Positions 1 to 7,660 of a stretch of 22,938 nucleotides of DNA are shown one piece after another (position 1 is the stretch's first letter; each line of letters starts with the position of its first letter). Origin of the DNA: Lysobacteraceae bacterium UBA6001 (GTDB lineage Bacteria > Pseudomonadota > Gammaproteobacteria > Xanthomonadales > Xanthomonadaceae). The notes beneath the pieces are model-generated. The model saw only the letters and a program-made list of their open reading frames with translations. It made no database searches and had not been told where the DNA came from. The stretch covers positions 1 through 22,938 of the forward strand of contig DJAN01000126.1 in the NCBI GenBank assembly GCA_002429615.1, read 5' to 3'. The position numbers were made by a program, and so were the translations under genes.

Positions 1-1
1 G

Positions 2-1501
2 ATGCCGGCCGGCTTCGACGCCGACCGCGCGCAGCAGCAGGTGGCGCAGGGCTGGCGCGACCGCCTGGACCGCGTGCGCTTCGAGGTGCCGGCGGAAGGC
101 AAGCCGGTGGTCGATACCCTGCGTACCGCGTTGGCGCACATGCTGATCTCGCGCAACGGCCCGCGCCTGCAGCCGGGCACGCGCTCGTATGCGCGCAGCT
201 GGATCCGCGATGGCGCGATGATCTCCGAGGGCCTGCTGCGCATGGGCCGCGAGGACGTGGTGCGCGAATACGTCGAGTGGTTCGCCCCGTTCCAGTTCCA
301 GAACGGCATGGTGCCGTGCTGCGTGGACGACCGCGGCAGCGACCCGGTGCCGGAGAACGACAGCCATGGCGAGCTGATCTTCAACATCGCCGAGTACTAC
401 CGTTTCACCGGTGACCGCGTCTTCCTGGAAACCATGTGGCCGCATGTGCTGGGTGCGTTCAACTACATGGAGCAGCTGCGTGCCAGCGAGCGCACCGAAG
501 AGAACTTCATGCGCAACCCGGCGTTCTACGGAATGATGCCGGTGTCGATCAGCCACGAAGGCTACTCGGCCAAGCCGATGCATTCGTACTGGGACAACTT
601 CTGGGCGCTGCGCGGCTACAAGGATGCGGCGGACATCGCCAACACGCTGGGCAAGGCGGACGAACTGCCGTTGATGATCGGCGCGCGCGACGAGTTCCGT
701 GGCGACCTGGCCGCCTCGCTGCAGGCCGCGGTACGCCAGCACGGCATCGACTTCCTGCCGGGCTCGGCCGAGCTGGGTGACTTCGACGCCACCTCGACCA
801 CCATCGCCCTGGCGCCGGGCGGCGAGCAGGGCCGCCTGCCGGCCGACCTGCTCGACAACACCTTCCAGCGCTACTGGAACGAGTTCGTGCAGCGCCGCGA
901 CGGCAGCCGCCAATGGAAGGACTACACGCCTTACGAATGGCGCAACGTCGCCGCGTTCGTGCGCCTGGGCTGGCGTGATCGCGCCTGGGATGCGCTGTCG
1001 TTCTTCTTCAAGGACCGCGCGCCGCAGCCCTGGAACCAATGGGCCGAGGTGGTATCGCGCACGCCGCGCAAGCCGTTCTTCGTCGGCGACCTGCCGCATG
1101 CCTGGGTGGCTTCGGACTTCGTGCGTTCGGTGCTGGACATGTTCGCCTACGGGCGTGAGATCGACGACAGCGTGGTGCTGGCCGCCGGCCTGCCGACGCG
1201 CTGGTTCGAAGGGCAGGGCGTGTCGATCAGCGATCTGCGCACGCCTTACGGGCGACTGGGCTATCGCCTGCAGCGCAGCGACCGCCAGCTGGTGCTGGAC
1301 GTGCCGGCCGGCATCACGCCGCCGGCCGGTGGCCTGGTGCTGGCGTGGCCGTACACCGGCAAGCCGGGCGACGCCAAGGTCAACGGCGCGCCGGTGGAAT
1401 GGGAGAACGGCGAGCTGCGCATCCACGCGGTGCCGGCGCACGTGGAGATCGACGTGCCGTCGTCGGTGCGGCGCGCCGAGCGGTCGCAGAAGCAGAACTG
1501 A
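2..1501 (+). CDS. Six-hairpin glycosidase-like protein, C-terminal part (5' cut by window edge)
   Basis: The reading frame is open from the first bases and ends at TGA 1499-1501, so the true start lies upstream and only about 499 C-terminal residues are visible. The visible part resembles (alpha/alpha)6-barrel carbohydrate enzymes. It has SYARSWIRDGAM near residues 62-73, resembling the W-x-R-D element of glucoamylase-like folds, ENDSHGELIF near 118-127, and HSYWDNFWALRGYKDA near 193-208. The last 100 residues look like a beta-sandwich tail (AWPYTGKPGDAKVNGAPVEWENGELRI). Related Xanthomonadaceae proteins near eda are usually called discoidin or coagulation factor 5/8 domain proteins; that name would rest on an N-terminal domain not visible here. 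Substrate and cellular location cannot be told from this fragment. Family assignment is by recall of motifs and is moderate; the coding call is firm. Confidence 0.75.
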   Translation: MPAGFDADRAQQQVAQGWRDRLDRVRFEVPAEGKPVVDTLRTALAHMLISRNGPRLQPGTRSYARSWIRDGAMISEGLLRMGREDVVREYVEWFAPFQFQNGMVPCCVDDRGSDPVPENDSHGELIFNIAEYYRFTGDRVFLETMWPHVLGAFNYMEQLRASERTEENFMRNPAFYGMMPVSISHEGYSAKPMHSYWDNFWALRGYKDAADIANTLGKADELPLMIGARDEFRGDLAASLQAAVRQHGIDFLPGSAELGDFDATSTTIALAPGGEQGRLPADLLDNTFQRYWNEFVQRRDGSRQWKDYTPYEWRNVAAFVRLGWRDRAWDALSFFFKDRAPQPWNQWAEVVSRTPRKPFFVGDLPHAWVASDFVRSVLDMFAYGREIDDSVVLAAGLPTRWFEGQGVSISDLRTPYGRLGYRLQRSDRQLVLDVPAGITPPAGGLVLAWPYTGKPGDAKVNGAPVEWENGELRIHAVPAHVEIDVPSSVRRAERSQKQN

Positions 1502-1509
1502 GCCGGACA

Positions 1510-1533
1510 CGGCGGCGCCGGCCGGCGCCGCCG
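1510..1533 (+). terminator. 24-bp perfect palindrome, possible terminator
   Basis: A perfect GC-only palindrome starts 8 bases after the stop of the glycosidase-like gene. As RNA it folds into a 10-bp stem (CGGCGGCGCC with its complement) closed by a GGCC loop. No run of T follows, so it is not a textbook intrinsic terminator. The position immediately after the stop and 57 bases before the next start suggests a 3'-end or mRNA-stabilising hairpin. Confidence 0.45.
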
Positions 1534-1590
1534 CGTTGCCTGTGCGCGGCGTCTCGGGCAGGATGCTTCCACTTCAGGAGGGGGAGTGGC

Positions 1591-2100
1591 ATGGATACAC
1601 GCAGCTGCGTTGCACTGGTGATGGGCGGTTGTCTGGCGATGCTGTCGCCGTGGGCGGTGGCCAAGTCGCCGAAGCTCACCGACGAGCAGGTCATCCGTCT
1701 GGTGAGCTCGCTCGAACAGCGGCCGCGTGATCCGGCTGCCCCCGTGGTACGCAGCGCGCTGATCGATTGGGAAGGCAAGCGTACCGACATCGTCGACTTG
1801 CTCTGCCCTGCCGTATTGGCGCCGATTCCTTCCGACGACCTGCCCAACAGCGGTGAGCTGCTGGTGCAGTTCGTCTTCGGCAGCGCCGCTGCCCAGCTCG
1901 CGCATCCCGAGCAGAAGGGGCAACTGCAGGCCAACCAGCTGGCCGGCATGCGCAGCATGCTCAAGGCTTACCAGTCGCTGCTCGCGCTCGATACCGGCGC
2001 GCGCATTCCGCGCCTGGACGAACTGTCGGCCAAGGAGGCCGATGGCTCCCTGGCCGCCTATCTGGTCCCGGTCGTCGAGGCCGGTTGCAAGGAAGGCTAG
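1591..2100 (+). CDS. Small exported protein of unknown function
   Basis: This is a 169-residue protein starting at ATG 1591, chosen because AGGAGGGGG sits at 1577-1585 with good spacing and because the N-terminus then reads as a signal peptide. Residues 1-24 have one Arg, a hydrophobic core ([16 protein letters not shown]) and an AVA-K cleavage site, so the mature protein probably begins at Lys25 in the periplasm or outside. The mature part has no membrane segment and is mainly helical, with a conserved-looking centre [17 protein letters not shown] near 95-111 and [13 protein letters not shown] near 115-127. It has exactly two cysteines, Cys72 (LLCPAVL) and Cys166 (EAGCKEG), which could form a disulfide. 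I do not recognise a domain and assign no function. Its stop overlaps the stop of the copper ATPase on the other strand. Confidence 0.8.
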   Translation: MDTRSCVALVMGGCLAMLSPWAVAKSPKLTDEQVIRLVSSLEQRPRDPAAPVVRSALIDWEGKRTDIVDLLCPAVLAPIPSDDLPNSGELLVQFVFGSAAAQLAHPEQKGQLQANQLAGMRSMLKAYQSLLALDTGARIPRLDELSAKEADGSLAAYLVPVVEAGCKEG

Positions 2101-4460
2101 GTTCCCGGCAGGCGCTGGCGCCGCAGCCGCAGCGCATTGCCCACCACCGACGCCGAACTCAGGCTCATCGCCAACGCCGCGAACATCGGCGACAGCAACC
2201 AGCCGGTGAGCGGATACAGCACACCGGCCGCCAGCGGCACGCCCAGCCCGTTGTAGACCAGTGCGAAGCCCAGGTTCTGGCGCATGTTCGCCACCGTCGC
2301 CTGCGACAGTGCGCGTGCCACCGCGATCCCGCGCAGGTCGCCCTTCACCAGCGTGACCTGCGCGCTGTTCATCGCCACATCGGTGCCGGTGCCCATCGCG
2401 ATGCCAACATCCGCGCGCGCCAGCGCCGGCGCATCGTTGATGCCATCACCTGCCATCGCCACCACCCGGCCTTCGCCCTGCAGGCGCTCGACCAGGGCCA
2501 GCTTGTCCTGCGGCTTGACCTCGCCGTGCACCTCATCGATGCCCAGCCGCGCCGCCACCGCGTGTGCCGTGGTCTGGCCGTCGCCGGTGGCCATCACCAC
2601 GCGCAGGCCGGCCGCATGCAGCGTGGCCAGCGCCTCCGGCGTGCTGGCCTTGACTGGATCGGCCACCGCCAGCAAGCCGGCGAGGGCGCCGTCCACGGCC
2701 AGGAACATCACGCTCGCGCCTTGCGTGCGCAAGCTCTCGGCCTGCGCCAGCAGCGGCGCCACGTCCACGCCGGCCTGCGTCATCAGCGCGGTATTGCCCA
2801 GCGCCAGCGCGCGGCCCTCGACCCGACCGCGCACGCCGATGCCAGATCCCGACGCGAAGTCCGCCACCGGCGCGAGCGCCAGCCCTTGCGCACGCGCATG
2901 GCCGACGATGGCCGCCGCCAGCGGATGCTCGCTCCCCTGATCCAGGCTCGCGGCCAGGCGCAGCACGGTCTGTGCATCGAAACCGGTTGCGGGCACCACG
3001 CGATCGAACGCGGGTCGCCCCTCGGTGAGCGTGCCGGTCTTGTCGACGATCAGCGTATCGACGCGACGCAGGTTCTCGATCGCCGCCGCATCACGGAACA
3101 GGATGCCGAGTGTCGCCCCGCGCCCGGTCGCCACCATGATCGACATCGGCGTCGCCAGACCGAGCGCGCAGGGGCAGGCGATGATCAGCACCGCCACCGC
3201 GTTGACCAGCCCGAATACCCAGCCCTGCGCCGGCCCGAACAGGCCCCAGGCGAAGAAGGTCAGCAGCGCCACCGCCGCCACCGCCAGCACGAACACTCCG
3301 GCGACGCCGTCAGCCATGCGTTGCATCGGCGCACGCGAGCGCTGCGCCTGCGCCACCATCTGCACGATCTGCGCCAGCACCGTCTCCGCGCCCACGCGCT
3401 CGCTGCGCATCAGCAACGCACCGCTGGTATTGAGCGTGGCGCCGATCAACGCATCGCCCGGCCGCTTGCCGAGCGGCAACGGCTCGCCGGTGAGCATGGA
3501 CTCGTCGACCGCGCTTTCGCCTTCCAGCACGCGGCCATCGGTGGGGATCTTCTCGCCTGGCCGCACGCGCAGATGGTCGCCGACCTGCACGTCGGCCAGC
3601 GGCACGTCCGCCTCGCTGCCATCGGCGTTGACGCGGCGGGCGGTCTTCGGCGCCAGGCCGAGCAGCGAGCGGATCGCCGCCGAGGTCTGCGCACGGGCGC
3701 GCAGTTCCAACAGCTGGCCCAGCAGCGTCAGCGAGATGATCACCGCGGCCGCCTCGAAGTACACGTTGACCCGGCCCATCGAACGGAACGACGCCGGAAA
3801 CACGCCGGGTACCAGCGTCGCCACCACGCTGTAGAGGAACGCCGCGCCGGTGCCGAGGCTGATCAGCGTCCACATGTTGGGGCTGCGATGGATCACCGAC
3901 TGCCAGCCGCGCTGGAAGAATGGCGCCCCGGCCCACAGCACCACCGGCAGCGTCAGCAGCAGCTCGACCCAGCTCTGCGTCGCCATCGCCATCAGGTGCA
4001 GGCGATGGCCGAACATGGCCAGCAGCATCACCACCATCGAGAGTGGCAGCGTCCACCAGAAGCGGCGCGAGAAATCGCGCAGCTCCGGATTGTCCTCCTC
4101 CTCCAGGCTGGGCATTTCCGGCTCCAGCGCCATGCCGCACTTGGGGCAGGTGCCCGGATGATCCTGGCGGATTTCCGGATGCATGGGGCAGGTATAGATC
4201 GTGCCGGCGGGCGCGGGCGCGGCTGGCGTGGCCGTATCGGCATGCAGATAGCGCTGCGGCGATGCCTGGAATTTCGCCGCGCAGCCGGCGCTGCAGAAGT
4301 AGTAGGTCTGGCCGTCGTGTTCGGCGTGGTGATTCGATTGCGGCGTGACGCGCATGCCGCAGACCGGATCGCGCAGGGGGGTGTCGTTGTCGGCGGCGGG
4401 CGCGGCGTGGCAGCAGGCGTGTGCCGTCGCATCGGCTTGATGTTCGTGGGGCGAATGCAT
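2097..4460 (-). CDS. copA: Cu+/Ag+-translocating P1B-type ATPase with YHS and heavy-metal-binding N-terminus
   Basis: This 787-residue ATP-driven exporter probably moves Cu+ (or Ag+) out of the cytoplasm. The start at ATG 4460 is chosen over a longer upstream frame because AGGAG lies at 4466-4470 on this strand and upstream codons run into repeat DNA. Domains in order: a His/Cys-rich tail (1-22), a YHS-type domain at about 31-72 (DPVCGM, FCSAGC), a heavy-metal-binding domain at about 90-114 ([15 protein letters not shown]), and eight predicted membrane helices. Catalytic features are TGE 324-326, the membrane CPC at 429-431, phosphorylated Asp473 in DKTGT, the HP motif at 512-513 and GDGINDAP at 671-678. 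YN in helix 7 (736-737) and M-x-x-S-S in helix 8 (765-769) match the Cu+ subgroup. There is no GMxCxxC HMA domain. No copper regulator or chaperone gene is adjacent in the window. Metal specificity is inferred. Confidence 0.9.
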   Translation of the reverse strand: MHSPHEHQADATAHACCHAAPAADNDTPLRDPVCGMRVTPQSNHHAEHDGQTYYFCSAGCAAKFQASPQRYLHADTATPAAPAPAGTIYTCPMHPEIRQDHPGTCPKCGMALEPEMPSLEEEDNPELRDFSRRFWWTLPLSMVVMLLAMFGHRLHLMAMATQSWVELLLTLPVVLWAGAPFFQRGWQSVIHRSPNMWTLISLGTGAAFLYSVVATLVPGVFPASFRSMGRVNVYFEAAAVIISLTLLGQLLELRARAQTSAAIRSLLGLAPKTARRVNADGSEADVPLADVQVGDHLRVRPGEKIPTDGRVLEGESAVDESMLTGEPLPLGKRPGDALIGATLNTSGALLMRSERVGAETVLAQIVQMVAQAQRSRAPMQRMADGVAGVFVLAVAAVALLTFFAWGLFGPAQGWVFGLVNAVAVLIIACPCALGLATPMSIMVATGRGATLGILFRDAAAIENLRRVDTLIVDKTGTLTEGRPAFDRVVPATGFDAQTVLRLAASLDQGSEHPLAAAIVGHARAQGLALAPVADFASGSGIGVRGRVEGRALALGNTALMTQAGVDVAPLLAQAESLRTQGASVMFLAVDGALAGLLAVADPVKASTPEALATLHAAGLRVVMATGDGQTTAHAVAARLGIDEVHGEVKPQDKLALVERLQGEGRVVAMAGDGINDAPALARADVGIAMGTGTDVAMNSAQVTLVKGDLRGIAVARALSQATVANMRQNLGFALVYNGLGVPLAAGVLYPLTGWLLSPMFAALAMSLSSASVVGNALRLRRQRLPGT

Positions 4461-4531
4461 CGAAAGCTCCTGTCGATGAGGCCATGGTAGGGCTTGAGGA
4501 GCAGGTCGGCATCTGCCTGCGACAAAACCAA

Positions 4532-4704
4532 CCGCTTTCCGATCCGTCAGCGACTCACTGTCGGGACACCGGGCCCAGCCCCTGGCCGGGACCGTAGGCG
4601 ACATGGATGTCGCCTTCGAGCCCCCATGGAAGGGTTCACGGCGTGTCCCGGCCAGGGGCTGGGCCCGGTGGCCGCGCGCGGACTGTGAGAGCCGCTTTCG
4701 TCAG
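4532..4704. repeat. Interspersed repeat element with perfect 26-bp inverted arms
   Basis: Arms at 4567-4592 and 4645-4670 are exact reverse complements over 26 bp. The 52-bp centre holds a second hairpin (GGCGACA at 4597-4603, TGGA loop, TGTCGCC at 4608-4614) and a CCC/GGG pair around CATGG. The octamer CCGCTTTC occurs on both sides, at 4532-4539 and 4692-4699, each followed shortly by GTCAG, which could be a flanking direct repeat. Central text of this kind is, from memory, widely dispersed between genes in Xanthomonadaceae. It has no coding capacity I believe in. Confidence 0.7.
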
Positions 4705-4725
4705 TGGCAGGGGACGTCTGATGCC

Positions 4726-4755
4726 GCACGGTCGCGGCTGAAGCCGCTCCTACAA
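4726..4755. repeat. REP-type hairpin element
   Basis: The core GTCGCGGCTGAAGCCGCTCC, followed by TACAA, is the classical REP sequence of pseudomonads and xanthomonads. Its stem is GCGGCT at 4734-4739 and AGCCGC at 4742-4747 with a GA loop. Read on the minus strand it gives the familiar spurious peptide CRSGFSRDR. REPs are normally scattered by a RAYT transposase encoded elsewhere; none is in this window. Confidence 0.8.
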
Positions 4756-4875
4756 ATTTGGAGCAACAGGAAAACGTGCCAACAGGAGCAACAGGGAAAC
4801 GCGTCAATAAGGGCAACAGGGAGGCGCGCCAATAGGGGCAACAGGGGAACGCGGCAATAGGAACAGCACGGAAAC
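4756..4875. repeat. 25-bp tandem repeat, about 4.8 copies (VNTR-like)
   Basis: Units run 4756-4780, 4781-4805, 4806-4830, 4831-4855 and a partial decayed unit 4856-4875. The consensus is roughly AATAGGGGCAACAGGG followed by a variable AAACGCGYC. The copies are exactly 25 bp with substitutions only, as in a slipped-strand array. Each unit has two sub-repeats built on CAATAGG/CAACAGG. The unit length is not a multiple of three and no frame looks coding. The array starts directly after the REP element. Confidence 0.8.
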
Positions 4876-4890
4876 AAAGCGCCGCGCCGG

Positions 4891-4921
4891 AAAAAAGAAT
4901 GCCGCGCTAAGCGCGGCATTC
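4891..4921 (-). terminator. Intrinsic terminator of the zwf-glk-pgl-edd-eda operon
   Basis: There is a perfect 11-bp stem (GAATGCCGCGC at 4897-4907 with its complement at 4911-4921) and a 3-base loop. On the minus strand it is followed directly by six T (4896-4891). It lies 28 bases downstream of the eda stop. This is a textbook Rho-independent terminator oriented for the minus-strand operon. Confidence 0.9.
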
Positions 4922-4949
4922 CTTCAAACCATAAAAGGGAGCGAAAAAC

Positions 4950-5609
4950 TCAGCCCGCGCGCACCTGCGCCACGATCTTCGCGGCCGCCGCCGCGCTGTC
5001 GCGCACCTTGTGCCACTCGCCCTTGGCCAGCCAGTCCTTCGGCACCATCCACGAGCCACCGATGCACAGCACGTTCGGCTGCGACAGATACTGCCCCGCC
5101 GTGTCCTCGCTGATGCCGCCGGTCGGGCACAGCTTCAGATCGGCCAGCGGACCGGCCAGACCCTTCAGCATCTGCAATCCACCCACCGCCGACGCCGGGA
5201 ACAGCTTGCACACCCGGAAACCACGGCCCATCAGCGCCAGGAACTCGGTCGGCGTCGCCGCACCCGGCACCACCGGGATCGGCGCATCCGCCAGCAGGTC
5301 GGCCAATGCCGGCGGCGTGCCCGGGGTCACCAGGAAGTCCGCGCCCGCATCGATCGACTGCCGCATCTGCTGCTCGGTCAGCACCGTGCCCGCACCCACC
5401 ACCAGCTCGGGACGCTCGCGCTTCAACGTCGCCAGCGCCTCCATCGCCACCGGCGTGCGCAGCGTCAGCTCGATCGCCGGCAGGCCGCCTTCCAGCAGCG
5501 CATCGGTGACCGCGCGCGCCTGGTCCAGGCTGTCGACGGTAATGACCGGGAGGATGCCGGCCTGCAACAGCAGCAGTTCGGCGCGGTTCTGGAGATCGGC
5601 AATCGTCAT
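4950..5609 (-). CDS. eda: 2-keto-3-deoxy-6-phosphogluconate (KDPG) aldolase
   Basis: The protein cleaves KDPG to pyruvate and glyceraldehyde-3-phosphate, the last step of the Entner-Doudoroff pathway, in the cytosol. It has 219 residues, close to the usual 205-220. Motifs are IELTLRT at 46-52 (Glu47 and Arg51, equivalent to catalytic Glu45 and Arg49 of E. coli), GAGTV near 72-76, and FRVCKLFPA at 131-139, where Lys135 is the Schiff-base lysine. CPTGGIS and LCIGGSW form the phosphate-binding end. The start at ATG 5609 has GAGGA about 6 bases ahead; a TTG 21 bases upstream is less likely. It is the last gene of the operon, 36 bases after edd, and is followed by an intrinsic terminator. Confidence 0.96.
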   Translation of the reverse strand: MTIADLQNRAELLLLQAGILPVITVDSLDQARAVTDALLEGGLPAIELTLRTPVAMEALATLKRERPELVVGAGTVLTEQQMRQSIDAGADFLVTPGTPPALADLLADAPIPVVPGAATPTEFLALMGRGFRVCKLFPASAVGGLQMLKGLAGPLADLKLCPTGGISEDTAGQYLSQPNVLCIGGSWMVPKDWLAKGEWHKVRDSAAAAAKIVAQVRAG

Positions 5610-5645
5610 GGTGTCCTCGATACCTTGCAAAGTAGGGCAGGGCGC

Positions 5646-7562
5646 TTACGCGTCCTTGGATTCGTGTGGTGCCGCCGCGGCGGACGCTTCACCGCCGAGT
5701 TCGTACTCGGCGTCGTATTCCCAGATCGTGCCGTCCGCCGCCATCGGGCCGCAGCCGATCGAGATCGCGCCCTGGTCGGCCGGGCCCACCACCTGGCGAT
5801 TGATCGCGAACAGGTTGCGGCCGATGTCGTGGCCAGCCGGCGCCGAATTCGGCGCCAGCTCGCGCGACGCCCATTCGGTGGCCGATACCTTCACTTCCAG
5901 CGTCCCGGCCTCGCCGTCGAGCACGATGATGTCGCCCTCGCGGATACGCGCGATCGGACCGCCGCGTGCCGCTTCCGGGGTCACATGGATCGCCGCCGGG
6001 AACTTGCCCGACGCACCGGACAGGCGCCCGTCGGTGACCAGCGCCACGCGCCGGCCCTGGTTCTGCAGCAGGCCCAGCAACGGTGCCAGCGAATGCAGCT
6101 CCGGCATGCCGTTGGCACGCGGGCCCTGGTAACGCACCACCGCCACGAAATCGTGCGGCAGCGCACCGGCCGCATGCAGCTTGTTCAGCACCTGCGGCGC
6201 GTCCACCACCACCGCCGGCGCCTCGATGCGGCGGTACTGCGGCTTCACCGCCGACAGCTTGATCAGCGAACGGCCGATATTGCCGCGCAGCAGGCGCAGG
6301 CCACCCTGGCCCTCGAATGCATTGGCCACCGGACGCGCCACTTCCTCGTCCGCGCTGGTGGCGGTGCCCGGCACGAACACCACCTTGCCGTCCTGCAGGC
6401 GCGGCTCCTGCGCGAAGGCGCGCATGCCGCCTTCCACCACCGTCGGCAGGTCGTCGTGCATCAGCCCGGCGTCCATCAGCTCGCGGAACACGAACGAGGT
6501 GCCGCCCGCCGCGTGGAAGCGGTTCACGTCGGCCTCGCCGTTCGGGTACACGCGTGCCAGCAGTGGCACCGTCTGCGAGATCAGGTCCATGTCGTCCCAG
6601 GTCAGCACGATGCCGGCCGCGCGCGCCACCGCGATCCAGTGGATCGTGTGGTTGGTCGAACCGCCGGTCGCCATCAGCGCGACGATCGCGTTGACGATCG
6701 CCCGCTCGTCGATCAGCCGGCCGAACGGACGGAAGTCATCGCCCAGCGCGGTGATCGCCAGCGCGCGTTCGGCGGCGCTGTGGGTCAGCGCATCGCGCAG
6801 CGGCGTGCCCGGGTTGATGAAGGAGGCGCCGGGCAGCTGCACGCCCATCGCCTCCAGCAGCACCTGGTTGGAATTGGCGGTGCCGTAGAACGTGCAGGTG
6901 CCTGGCGCGTGGTACGACGCCGCCTCGGCTTCCAGCAGTTCGGCGCGGGTCGCCTCGCCGGCGGCGTAGCGCTCGCGCACCTCGGCCTTCTGCTTGTTGG
7001 GGATGCCCGGCGTCATCGGGCCGGCCGGCAGGAACACCGCCGGCAGGTGGCCGAACGCCAGCGCGCCGATGAGCAGGCCCGGCACGATCTTGTCGCACAC
7101 GCCCAGGTACACCGTGGTGTCGAACATGTCGTGGCTGAGGCCGATCGCGGTGGACTGCGCGATCACGTCGCGCGAGAACAGCGACAGCTCCATGCCGGCG
7201 CGGCCCTGGGTGACGCCGTCGCACATCGCCGGCACGCCGCCGGCGACCTGCGCGGTGGCGCCGAGCGCGCGCGCGGTGGCGCGGATCAGCTCGGGGTAAT
7301 GCTCGAACGGCTGGTGCGCCGAGAGCATGTCGTTGTACGCGGTGATGATGCCCAGGTTCGGGGTGACGCTACCGCGCAGGCGGTCCTTGTCGGTCGGGCC
7401 GCAGGCGGCGAAACCGTGGGCGAGGTTGCCGCAGCTCAGGCGGCTGCGGAACGGGCCGTCGCGCAGGGCGGCGTCGATGCCGGCGAGATAGGCGGCGCGC
7501 GAGGCGGCGCTGCGCAGGCGGATGCGTTCGGTGACGGCTTGGATATTCGGATGCAGGCTCAT
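5646..7562 (-). CDS. edd: 6-phosphogluconate dehydratase
   Basis: This cytosolic IlvD/Edd-family Fe-S enzyme dehydrates 6-phosphogluconate to KDPG. Its 638 residues are slightly longer than E. coli Edd (603). Family motifs include NLGIITAYNDMLSAH near 69-83, PAMCDGVTQG at 111-120 (Cys114), FDTTVYLGVCDKIVPG near 147-162 (Cys156, probable cluster ligand), FYGTANSNQVLLEAMG, and TDGRLSGASGKFPAAIHVTPEA near the C-terminus. The start ATG 7562 gives the usual MSLHP-type N-terminus; I see no good Shine-Dalgarno sequence ahead of it. It follows pgl after a 98-base gap that can fold, and precedes eda by 36 bases. The product feeds eda directly. Confidence 0.95.
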   Translation of the reverse strand: MSLHPNIQAVTERIRLRSAASRAAYLAGIDAALRDGPFRSRLSCGNLAHGFAACGPTDKDRLRGSVTPNLGIITAYNDMLSAHQPFEHYPELIRATARALGATAQVAGGVPAMCDGVTQGRAGMELSLFSRDVIAQSTAIGLSHDMFDTTVYLGVCDKIVPGLLIGALAFGHLPAVFLPAGPMTPGIPNKQKAEVRERYAAGEATRAELLEAEAASYHAPGTCTFYGTANSNQVLLEAMGVQLPGASFINPGTPLRDALTHSAAERALAITALGDDFRPFGRLIDERAIVNAIVALMATGGSTNHTIHWIAVARAAGIVLTWDDMDLISQTVPLLARVYPNGEADVNRFHAAGGTSFVFRELMDAGLMHDDLPTVVEGGMRAFAQEPRLQDGKVVFVPGTATSADEEVARPVANAFEGQGGLRLLRGNIGRSLIKLSAVKPQYRRIEAPAVVVDAPQVLNKLHAAGALPHDFVAVVRYQGPRANGMPELHSLAPLLGLLQNQGRRVALVTDGRLSGASGKFPAAIHVTPEAARGGPIARIREGDIIVLDGEAGTLEVKVSATEWASRELAPNSAPAGHDIGRNLFAINRQVVGPADQGAISIGCGPMAADGTIWEYDAEYELGGEASAAAAPHESKDA

Positions 7563-7660
7563 TGGCTTGAACGGCTATGAGGAGGCCACGCGGGCGCCGG
7601 TACGGCGTGCGGCGGGACAGGAAGGACGACGGCACCAGGCCACCGTCCGCGGAGCACGCG
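7563..7660 (-). other. Structured 98-nt spacer between pgl and edd
   Basis: This is the only sizeable gap inside an otherwise overlapping or tightly packed operon. It has nested inverted repeats: GCGTGC at 7605-7610 with GCACGC at 7654-7659, and inside them GACGG at 7628-7632 with CCGTC at 7643-7647. It carries no T run, so it is not an intrinsic terminator. It may mark an mRNA processing site or a second promoter for edd-eda; neither is shown. Confidence 0.35.

Noticed and set aside
2085..4490. 801-codon plus-strand open frame opposite copA
   Set aside because: Long antisense frames are expected in very GC-rich DNA; its His/Arg/Gln-rich product is typical of antisense shadow, while the minus strand carries all P-type ATPase motifs.
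4603..4860. Small plus-strand open frame over the repeat region
   Set aside because: It is a read-through of the 26-bp-arm element, REP and tandem repeat; its peptide changes character at each repeat border and has no ribosome site.
4756..4875. Possible CRISPR array
   Set aside because: The 25-bp units abut with no unique spacers, diverge from one another, and there is no cas gene; it is a plain tandem repeat.
5010..7580. 856-codon plus-strand open frame opposite edd and eda
   Set aside because: It spans two well-supported genes on the other strand and yields low-complexity Arg/His/Gln-rich sequence without a domain.
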